Origin: Numida meleagris
Taxonomy: Eukaryota; Chordata; Aves; Galliformes; Numididae
Reading direction: 5' to 3'
NCBI RefSeq assembly: GCF_002078875.1
Contig: NC_034414.1
Coordinates: forward strand, 30,848,590-30,912,589
DNA: 64,000 bases
In this document: one piece after another, positions 28,101 to 40,100 of the stretch
Numbering within the stretch: position 1 is the first letter of the stretch
How the letters are laid out: the number at the start of each line of letters is the position of its first letter
The notes under the pieces: generated by a model
The model's input: only the letters and a program-made list of their open reading frames with translations
Databases searched by the model: none
What the model was told of the DNA's origin: nothing
Made by a program: the position numbers and the translations under genes

Positions 28101-31100
28101 GAAAAGAACTGCCATTGACATTCATGGGTGCTTGCTGAATGTTTATGGAGACCAAACAGTGAATGTGAGCACAGTGAGGTGGTGAGTGCTATTTTTCAGC
28201 AGTGGTGACGGTAAGGTGACAGAAAAGCCATGTTCCAGACAACAGTGCACAGAAAGAACACCATATGCAAGTATTTTAGGACCTATTGAACCAATTTGAG
28301 GCTGAAGGTGACAGTTTCCCGGATGATCATTACCAGTGATGAGATGCGATGTCACCACTATGAGCTGGGGACAAAATGGCAGTCCATGCAGTGACAACAT
28401 GTGTATTCCCCACTGAAGAAAAAGGTTCAAGACACAGCCCTCAGCAGGTAAGGTGATACACATTGACTTTTGGAATAGGAAAGGGGTGATTCTTCTTGAT
28501 TTCCTCGAACTTGGATAATGCATCAATTCTGACTGCTACATCACAATGCTGATTAAGCTGAAGGCTCAAACCTCCAGAGTCAGTCAAGAGAAGACAACTT
28601 TTCTCTTCAGTAATGCCAGGCCCCAAAAGAGTTTGAAGACCAGTGGAGCGCATTGCCAAACTTGGCTTTACTATCCAACCACATCCACTGTACAGTCTAG
28701 ATTTAGTGCCCTTCTGAACTCCATCTGTTCCAGTTGATGGAAGATGGACTGAGTGGGCAACATTTGCCTATCAGCTACACCTACATAACAGCTGTGAAAC
28801 AGTGGGCCACATTTGCTGGTGCAGATTTTTAAAAGCATGGCATGCAGGCTCTTGTTCATTGTTGGCAAAAATGCATAGCTAATGGTGGTGACTGTTGAAA
28901 AACGGTCTTTTGTAGCTGAGAATTTTCTCTATGAAATAGCGTTCATGTGCTCTTTGTATCTGTAGCACTTTCCATAGAAATAAATAGGAGGCACTACTTT
29001 CTGAATGACTGACATTTATTGCCCTATATCTCTTCTGAAGTGAAAGAGAGACAACCCAGCAGCAGAGCACTTAGAAAATTATAGGCCAAATTCATACATA
29101 ACACTCTTAAAGTTAAGAAAGAAAAGCTCTAGCTATATTTTCTGAAGTAATAAAGGACATTTGACCTCCCAGATACTCTCCCATATCACAGATTTGCTGC
29201 AATAAAATTGAATCTCTGACATTAAAAGAACATCACTATTAAGGCAATATCAAGGTAAGAAATAGAAATTCTTACTTTGAAAAATAGAAACAAAACAAAT
29301 TAATCACTCCTTATCAGACCCTATCAAATCTTTATCCTAATAAATTCAGGCCTCTTTGAAAAAATGATAAGTATCAACATACTTTCTTGAGAAAAATGTT
29401 TCTTCCACAAATCCCTAAAGAAATATGCGGGCATGAATCCGAACAAGTGCCTATTGTTTAACTATTCATATTTTTTTTCAACAACCATCCCAGGTATTAC
29501 CTGGTAGTTCTTTTCTGACAGTTGCCAGTCTTAAAGTAATTCTTACCTTATCAAAGGCCCATTTATCATGAGAATGCTCAGCATATTTACTGACTATATA
29601 CTCCAGCTTTTCAGGAAGTACAAGGCTGTAAACAAAGGAGAGTTAAGTCATTCAACTGTACATTTACTGTAGTCTGATTTATGATAAGAAATGATAATTA
29701 AAAGGCTATGTTCTCAGATGAAGGACAATATTAGTATGGACATTTTAGCTTGCATAATTATAGGTGGCGGAGGGACTTTAACAGCAATAATCAATTAGCG
29801 ATAGTTATTGAATATAAAAGTATTAAGACTCTATATTTAAAGAACCAAAGAATTACTTAAAAGGCCATTTCTCTATCATTATTATCAGTACTAGTATCGT
29901 TAAAATTCAATCACCAGCCAACCTTCTGTGTAGAGGAGAAAGAAGTGTTAAAAAGGAATAGTATAAAAAAATATAAGGAAAGGAAATTACGAATTATATA
30001 ACTCACTTTGCTGTGTTGACAGGTTTGGGATCAAAATTTCCTTCTGGATCCACTGACGTCTGCTTTTCCAGTGTTGATCTAATTCGTGTATCTAAATAAT
30101 CAGGAGGCAAAGCACCAGCTATAGCACTTAGACAGGGCAAGGCCATTCTAAAGAGCTCTGGATCATACTTCTGCAGGAGAGATAGGAACTGGTTGGAAAA
30201 CCCAACAGAAAAACATGCAAAAAGTTAGTGAAAACCAAGCAGCCATATGTACACGTATTAGAAGATGCAAAGAAACAGTAAAGCACATTTGAAAATTACG
30301 CATAGAGCAAAATTATTGCAGCGTGATGTGTCAACTTGATATATTTTAAGCCTACTTAGATGATTGTTAAGAGTATGCTGTCACTTGTGTAAATGTATAC
30401 AATACACATATGAATGTTAAACTTTCCTCGGGCCAGTAAGGCCTACATAGGAAGGGTTAAACATTATTTGCCAGGACACAGGAGTATGAAGGCTGCTCCA
30501 AAAGTAAGGCCTCCTATTTTATTATGTTGGCTGATGATGTCAGAAGCAAATGTTGGCAGTATGGCAGTAGATGTTGAACCTTCCTGTCAATATTCCATTA
30601 CATTTTGTTTCTGTGTGACACATGGCAGCAGAGGGGCGGTCTGACAAAACGGTATCTGACACGCAAAGCAAAGGTGAGTCACTGAATTTCTCCCCGTGCA
30701 GAATATTGCACCCACTGACATTCATCAGCTTTTGCTGAACATTTATGGAGACCAAACAGTGGATATTAGCAAAGCGAGGCAGTGAGTGGTGCATTTCAAC
30801 AGTGGTGACAGCAACAATAGGTCACCTCTGCTGGTGCAGATTTTTTACGAGCATTTCATGTAGGCTCTTACTCATCACTGGCAAAAATGCACAGCTAATG
30901 GTGGTGACTATGTTGAAAAATAGTGCTTTGTAGCTGAGAGTTTTCTCTGTCAAATAGTGTTAACGTGCTCTTTGTGTCTGTTGTAGTTTCCATGGAAATA
31001 AGTAGGAGGTGTTACTTTTGGAACAATCTACGTACAATTATTTATAAAATACTGTCTTTATCCGTCTAGAATTACTAATTCCTATCTTAACTGCAGAAGC

Positions 31101-34100
31101 CATTTCATCTCTCCCTTCTACCCCCTGAACTCTTTTCAGTTTAAATCATGCCAGTCAAAAAAAATTGTGTTTTACTGTAGCATGTTAAAAGGTGAACTAG
31201 CCTGTTTGGTCTTCTGAATAATTATTCAAATAGTCTAATTAGCTTTAGAGATAACTAGAAAAACACACAGTGCAATTACTTTTGCATCCCTAGTAACTTG
31301 CCATGTAACAAGTTCAGGGTCAGTTGCTACACACTGAAGTATAAAGAAAGAAAAAGGGTAGAGAAAGCAGGTCATAGGAGGTCTAGCTTCTCCTTGCAGC
31401 TCTCAAACAAAATTATTAGTATACCTAGGAAAAATAATCACTTCTCAATGCTTCAGATTCCTCATCTGTAAAATGCACAAAATGATGCACCTTTAAAAGG
31501 CTTTAAGATCTACCAGTGAACATTACTATGCTATTATAATTATTTTATAAACAGAAGAAATATTTATTTCATTAAAAGAAATAGGAAGACTACATCACAT
31601 TTTAGATTTGAATGATGACTTTCTTTAATACTTCAGTGCTAAGAAAATGTTGAAGAACAATTTTAAGTTTCATTGAAGATATTTGCTGATATACATCACA
31701 GCAAGTAGAATGCTTAAAACTTTGAAGCTTTAAATTCCTCTAGCTTTGTTGCAACATTTTGTGCTTAAGGCACAAATAGAAGAAGTGAGATCACAGAATG
31801 AATCAATTCTAGTAACACAAGTGGAAGTATTATAAAAAGTTTAGGAGGGCTGACTAGAGTGGAGCTGAGTAATTAACATGTTAGTGCAGCAAGCAATCAT
31901 TAGTGGAAAGTTATATGGTTATATCAAAACAAAAATCTCACATGACATTAGTTTGGAGAAAATTCTTCAAGATTCAGCACTCAATTTTCTATTAGAATGT
32001 TACTTCATTGGTAGCACTCATTGTCATATCTCCCGTATTACATGAAATAATTGTTGAGACAGGCATTTTCTGTAGTTGGCACTGCAAATTGCCATTGGAA
32101 GGCTTTTGTAGTCATCCCATTCTGGAATGTGAATTATAGTCATTACCTTATGAGACAAGGAATCAAATATTCCCCAAAACAGTTTTTCAGTTAAATGTAA
32201 TTCATCCTCTGCTGCAATTCCATAGCTTCCCATTCCTGAAGGTAGACAATAATATTTCCAGCACTGTTCATAGTGATTTGTCAGAAGCTAGAATTTCAAG
32301 AAGAAAAAGCATGATTAATTGGTATTCAGTGATATGTCATACAGGCTTGTGAAGTCTGAATGTCTAATATCAGTTTAATTATCTACATAAGTAATATTAT
32401 TTATGCCCACACCTATAATTACTTATTTCTCTGCTTCAAGTTACTCATAGAAACAGCATTTTTTGCTTCATTTTTGTTTTTTTAGAGAGCAGTGCATCCT
32501 GTTCTGTGAAAGCATAAAGACTGAAGATAAACTACTGTAAAGTAAGTTTTATGCTGAATGCATTTACACAAAGTACACTATTTTTTTTACCTTGAGTGGC
32601 ATTTTACAGTATTCATTAAGTAAGGGCACATCAAAAACTAGCCTTCTCAATAGCTGTTGCAGCATAGAGGGACGTAAGTGGCTATAATAAAAAAAAAAAA
32701 AAGGAAGATCTGCTTAGTTAAATTTCATAGAGTCCAGTCAAAATGAAATATAAATTGAAATCATTTTGCATATTAGAATTCAAACCACATTTAGAAGTAT
32801 TTTGAAAAACTTGATATGTACACAGACTTAATACTCTTAGAAGTATATAATCAAAATAATGAGAAAAGAAATACTAGACTGGTTAAATTCGAGCTTAAAG
32901 AATCTCACCACGCCTCATCTATTTGTAGAAGGATAAATCACAAAGCCAATTTTTGCACTGCCTTTATATGATTAGACAACAGGTATAATTGTGCCATATG
33001 ACAGCAGAGGAAAGGGTGCTAGTGTCATACAGCCTGGTCACTTATTTCACGCAAGAATAAAACACTCTTCTTTCTATATTATATGCAGTATATGCACGTT
33101 ATATTTGAAAATAAAAAGCATATTCTTATTTCCATACAAAAGAATAAATTTCTACATAGGTATACATACTGGCAGATAGCAAGGAGGCATTCTTCAATAG
33201 TGTCTCGTTGTGCTTTTGTAAGTGAACGTCCTTTGGATAACCTATATATTGTGTGAAGCATGGAGTCAACAAGAGAGGCATGATGCTCTGTTCCAGAAAA
33301 GAGGGGAGCACATCTTTTGAGTAATGGAAACACAGCTGAGCAAATATATCTGTTTAGTGCAAGAGCTGCCTCTGTGGTACTTAAAGAAACCTGTATGAAG
33401 CAGTAATTGATTGTTAGTATCTTATGGAATAAAGGTTACTAAATAAAAATTTATAAAACATAACAGAGGCATTTTCCTGAAATCCACTTAGTGGCTGGAT
33501 GCTAGCATAGTATTCCCAGCGTATGCATGATGATGACAGACGTTTTACGAACTTGAGAAAATCCAAGTCATCCACTTCTCTCATAAAAACAGTGCTCCCT
33601 GAACCAATCAAGAAAAGAAAAGAAAAGGAGAAGGAGAAGAGGAGAGAGAAAAGGAAAAAAGAACAAAACATAAAAGAACAGAGAGGAAAAGAAGCAGCAA
33701 CTTGCTTCCTTAAACTGGTTAGGAAAAAATCACCAAGCATTATGTAGCATTTGTCATCTAAATTTCTTCATATCTACAAAAGTATGATTTTTCAGTGTAA
33801 TTTGGAAGAACATATGAACTAAAAGCAATCATTAGGCATATTACAGAATATTCTACATACTTACGGCATAATTAATGTAAGCCTTCATTAATGTCTTTAA
33901 GTGTCATTACGTAATGTTCTGTATACACTTCCAGTGGCAGTGAATGTTTATGATCAAAATTCAAGCACTATAAATGAATGAAAATGTAACTGAACTTTTA
34001 CTGTTTGGGTTTATAGAGAACATATATTTGCCCTTTAAAAAAAATGTTTTAACTCAATATTCTATTTATTAAATTTATTGAGTCACTATACCCACTTACT

Positions 34101-37100
34101 GCACTCAATCTCCATTATCAAACTACTTACTGTATCCAGAGAGGCAGAAGCTCTTAAATCTGGTAAAAATCCAACTTCAAGTAGGTGAAGGAGGAAGCTT
34201 TGGTCCTTAATACCATACACACGGTCCAAAAAGAGTACCATTGGCGCTTTATGATCAGGACAGAAATTTGCAGACATGTCCGGCTCGTTTACAGTGCCAT
34301 CTACACAAATATACATAATTGCTTTTTTAATAGCAGATAACTGACTAAACAAGAAACACCAAGATAGTGAAAGACAGTATAATCAGATTTTATGTCTAAA
34401 ATCAAATGTTCAAAGTCATATTCTTGCTTAGTATTCTTGTACGCTGAAATAGAAGGTATTTATTTCAATTTTAAAAAATCTATTATTTTACAAACCATTA
34501 ATATTTTTATCTCAAATGAAAGCTTAAGAATGAATAGTTATTCTACTTGTTTCATTACTATTATAAAGAATGCTTGTCAGGTAAAATTAAAGCAAAATAT
34601 TACTGCAAATATTAAGAATATAGGAAATGTGAAATTCTTTAAGTTTAAGAATTTTAATTTTTGCACCATGTAAAGTGGACTATAAAGAACATACTTTTAT
34701 AAAGGAAAATAACAGCAACAGAATTTATTATGTATTTATACAACTGATAAAACTTCTTTGACTATAAAGAGTAATAGACAATTATTGTGAAACAGAAAGT
34801 ACAACAGAAGTAAGAGAAAGAGGATGAAGTGATTTTGCCCTAGAAGAAAATGATAGACTGGTAGTTCATAGCCTACGGAACACGCAAAAATTAACAGGAA
34901 AGATGAAGATCATATACCATAAAAATGTCTTCCTTTGCTGAGTTTAGGCTTTTTAGAAATTTACAGTTTAGAAGATTATCTTGAATGTTATTTTTTGGAA
35001 ATAAATCCACTCTGGATGAATGTGACTGCTTCTGGTAAAGAATCAGTCATCACATAACAAGAAAGAGTACCTCTTTTTGCCCTGTACTCTCTGATTTTAT
35101 TGTATTTTTAAGTTTCAGAGCAATAAGGGTGAATACTCAAGAGTCTCCATGGAGTTCCCTTTAACAGGGAGTATCAAGACTGTTAGCTTCAATGACAAAA
35201 ACTCAGCTTCAACCAGGTAGGCATCCAGACACATACAGGGAGCTATAGAGTTTTCTGCAGAAAGTGAGAAGTCTGTGCTCCAGGGTTCAAGTTTTGAATG
35301 TATGGAGAAAGTAGGTGGATTCAAGATGCGTAAAAGGATTCCATGATAACTTGCCTGTATTTTATGGGTGGACCTGATGGAAAAAGAGATCTTGAGTCTC
35401 AAACCAAAGGAGAGATAGCAGTGTTACTTAGCTAGATTGATTATAAGAGGGAGAATATTTTAAGACCAGATGAAAATGTATGAAAGTACCCTGCACCTGA
35501 ATCAAAAACAAATCAGGCTTTGGAGCTTGAACATTAGAGGTCAGAGTGGAACTTAATATCTAGAAATTCGGAAAAAGACAGTAGATGTGGGAGAGCACTA
35601 TGTTCAGATCAGGACAATCCCAACGTAAATACGGCTGTTTTTCACTTCCTCAGGGAAGAAATTAACAATATAATTTCCCTTACCAATATACAGTATAGAC
35701 AGAAAAAAACCCAAATAAATGCAATATACATATGCAACATTTTAATCAATCAAACAGGAACATATACTGAGTCATCAGTGACCTGGAGAAGAAAGTAAAC
35801 AAAAGAGCATAAAAGCCTGCATACAACAGGAATAAAACTGAGTGACTAGAAAAAGTAGAGACAGCTGAGTTTCAGTGCAGACAACTCTAAGCTAATATAT
35901 ATGCAGGAAAAAAAAGCCATGCCTATATGATGCTGATCTTGGAACTGAAATCACAAGCCAGGAAAGAGATCCTGAAGTCATTACTGAAATTCTCTGAAAC
36001 TATCAACTCATTGAGTAGCAGAAAACAAGCCAGCAAGGTGCTAGGAACCACCAGAAAGAGGGCATCATTCTGTTACTATATGGGATTAAAAAAACCCCAC
36101 ACCATAAAACAAACTATTGTGTGCCTTCAGTACAAACTGTATGCAATATCTTGTGTACATTTGATATTCCATATCTCAGGATGGCAGAGCAGCAATAGTG
36201 AAGGTACATGCAAGGGTAACAAAAATGGAACAAACATGATGGGAGAGCAAGAAAAGGTAAAAATTTTCCATTTTGCAAAAAGAAGACTGAGAAGGGACAT
36301 AAGTGAGCTTTAGAGAATTATTAATGTAGCTGACAAGGTAAATGAATAACTAGTGTTCATCAAATCCAACAGGACTTGAAGTCTAGGGTGTTCATTAAAA
36401 TTAATAGAGTACAAGTTTTTTTTTGTTGTTTTTGTTTTTTTAAAAAAGTTTAAAATGTATTTTTATGTAGCAGATGGCCAAATTCTGGAACTTGTTGCCA
36501 TAGGAGTATGTGGGTACAGATATCTTCGTAAAAGAATTCAAGAAATTCTTGCATACCAAGTCCAGAAATAGATATTAATTAGCAGAGAGGCACTCTCTAA
36601 TCTCTCTAAACAAATGACTGGATGCTGTGGAAGTATGGAGGAGCTGAGTTCAAACTCATTTGCTCTTCCTAAAGAGACAGCATCTCTGTAATGACTGCTA
36701 TAGAGCACTGAGGCAGTGTTCCAATATGTTATTTCTTAGGTTTTTACATTCTCTGCTCCACAGAACCAAGAATCAATTATATGAGAGCAAGTCTAATTGA
36801 TGCATATTTAATTAAAGCCCAAAGAACAGTTATCTACTTGTACTCAGTTCTAATAAAATTGCTCTGTTTCCCATCAGAAGGCTTATGTGACAACAGCTTT
36901 TTATAAAAATTGTAGTAGTCTAGTAGAAGGATTGAAATTACCTTTGTTAACTGTTGACAGCTTTAGCGGAATACTTATAATCCCAACCAAATCTTCAGTT
37001 GGCACTAGAGATCGAAGGATTGATCTGATTCGAATAGCTTCACCTTTTCCGCTTTGAATAAGCTGTTAGAAAAGGTTTATCAGTTAAGAAATTTAGTACT

Positions 37101-40100
37101 GAGTAAAATCAGAAATTTTTCCTCAAAATACTGATATTAACGTCATTTTTTTAGAAACACCATTCTACTTAGAAAAAACGCACAGAAATTCAATTTATTG
37201 CAGCGCTATAAAGGAGTTGCAGATTTTAAGCTGGTCTTTTACCTTATATCTTTTTCATCTTTCCTAATTTTGATGTCATCAATAATGTAATGGTATTATG
37301 AATTCCTAAGAAAGCAAAAAAAGCCCACGTGGCTAAGCTTCCTAAGGACCCATCAGATAAAGTGATGAAAGTGAAATTTTCTAAAAGACTCGTGTTACTT
37401 ACAGAAATATTTTTCCAATATATGCCTGTAATGTGGATACAATATTTCAACAGCGCACAAGAAAGAAACTTTTTATGGCTTTTCAGAATATTTTAAATGG
37501 CCAGCTTCAGAAACTTCCATGGCAGTGTAAATGCGTAATGCTAGTCGTTCATTTGTACTTTAATCCCATAGTCATACAATTTACCATGTCTTACAAAAAT
37601 AACAGAAAACAATAAATCAAAAGTCATTGAATCTTTATGAACAGCTTGTAGGGAACACATCCGTATAGACAGAATAAAAAATGCAATAAAGTCCACCTCC
37701 TGAAGGCAGAAAGCCTTTGAATAGGGAACAGTTTATTTAGATATGTATAGCTCTGTTTAAAAATCTTCCACATTTTCTGAGCAAGTGACAGAATGAACTT
37801 ACGTGCATTTCTGGTGCACAGCGTCCAAGTAAATCTATGAGAGCAGAGTAAAATGACATAATTGCATTGCCCATGTGTACAATCTCCTCCTCCTCCTCCT
37901 CTTCATCACTAAAAGGTAATCAGCAATACCAGTGAGTAATTTTGCTAATCTAAGTTTACAGTTCCTCTCTGAAGCGAGATCCATGATTCAGAGACTATAA
38001 ATCAGATATACACATTTCCTCTGGCTATAGATTAAAGCTTTTTTTTTTTGTCCCTAGAGGTAGGATGCAATTGAATAGTAATAACTGACTTCTACCAGAC
38101 AGTCCTCTTCTTTCACATTACTGTTACCTTAGCTTCATTCCACAGTAGCCTTCCCATTTAATTTGTTCTTCAGACTTCTTTGTTTCTGTAACTATCATTC
38201 CACTTTCCATTCCATCATACCTAATGAATTCCATACAACAACTGCTTGTGGGTGTGAATCTCTAATGTTCTGTGTTTGTACAATGTCTTACTTAATAGGG
38301 TCTACTATCCACATACTTCTAGCATGATTTACCAGATACTACATCACCATTTTCCAAACTAGCATTCACATTTATTTACCCTTCTCTCTTATATCCTTGT
38401 GAGGGAAGGTCACGAGTAGGATTCTCTGAGATCCGTATAGCTTCTTGCATAGCTGCCAGCAAACCGTTTCCTCCTTCTCCTCTAAGCTCTGGTCCAAAGC
38501 ACTCTGGTCGTCGAATAAGGAGCTTTACAACAACACTTGCATTTTCTTCAACACTTTCACCTGAACACAAAGAAGAAATCTTAGCACTATACATGCTTTC
38601 TTCCAAAAGGTATCTTTTAGTTAGAAGAAGTTTGCATTTTTTCCTAAATTATATATTTAGAACATGTATTATATATAGGTTACTATTTGTATACCATATA
38701 ACTATATGTATATTACAATATATACATATATATCCTTACATTTGAAAGCAAAAATCTATTACTTTAGCAGCACTCGATATGCTTTGCCAATATGCTTTAC
38801 CAAAAGTATATCTACACATAAAAGTGACAGTGTAGACTTGACTTAACAAAGTTTTACTGCATTCAGTCCAGAGAAGGTGATTAGCCAGTTTTTGATAGAC
38901 TCCAGTTACAGACCAATTTTGAATATATTCATTCATGACTATAGGAAATATCTCATGCACATTACCCCTCACACAGGGACAGAGACCACCTTAATGAAGT
39001 TCATGCACCTAATTGCACCTAAATGATGCAATTTACTCTATCCCTCTATACCACAGTTTGTTTATTGACAGAAGTCCTAACTTCATTTGCTACCTTAATA
39101 GGCTACTCTATTAAATAATGAAAGCTGCAAAGTGAGTAACAAAAAGAAAAAGCAACCATAAATTATGAAGATTCAAAAAAATTACAATAAATAGCATATT
39201 CTAATTATGTGTTTGTAAGAACGATATGCATTAACCTCTCTCTGTCCATTAATACATTTTTATGGATAGAAAAGTAATTGTAAAAAAATCCTTTAAATGG
39301 ATTCTCAAGAAATTTCACTTACTGTTAACAAAAACTGCAAATCTTAGGAATGACAGGTAACGTTCACCCTCTATTGGATTCCACCCAATGTCTGGATATC
39401 CTTTAGCTAGCAATACTGGACAACTCTGCAGGCCACAACCCGCCAGGTAAGTAACAACCTACAATACAGAAGAAGTCATTTACTCATGTATGCAGAAATT
39501 AATTTCTAAAATTACTGCCAATTAATGATTTTTTATTTAAATAATATGGCTTTAATGTACTAGCTGTTTCATCTGATAAACAGCCATTAGAGCTCAATAT
39601 TGCGTCAGTCTTAGTTTCTAGTCCCTGCTTTTGATGATGGCAAAAAAAAAGCCAAACGTTTCATTTCTAAAACTACTGTAACTTAACACAACAATACAAC
39701 AACATGAAAAATTTTGATTTCAAATGTGTAAAGTAGAATAAAATAAAAAAATCAGATTTTTTTTTCACAATGCATTGAAGAAAAACAGTTAAATACTATT
39801 TAACAACTACAAAATCATATCGATAGCTATGTATGACTAACTTGTTACAACAGCAAAGTAAATGTTGCATCAGAAGCTTACTTAGTATAACACCAATTCT
39901 AATAGATATACAAATACTTTTTTTTTTCTTCAGAAGACTGGTAAATATTAAACAGTTTTAAGAGTCTGGAGAACCGTAACATTTTGTTAATATGTAAATT
40001 CCCAATGCAGCATTTCTTAGCAACAAGAATATCTATAAACAAGACATATCTTTGAAAAATAAGAAATGTCAGCAGTTGTGGTAAACTGAATTTCTGAAAC

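Noticed and set aside
28143..28526. 127-codon open frame on the minus strand
   Set aside because: It is antisense to the mariner transposase remnant.
33523..33747. Lys/Glu-rich open frame on the + strand
   Set aside because: Composition follows from the polypurine tract; not a gene.
35927..36313. 128-codon open frame on the + strand
   Set aside because: It lies wholly inside the ancient CR1 element and does not match a known protein frame.
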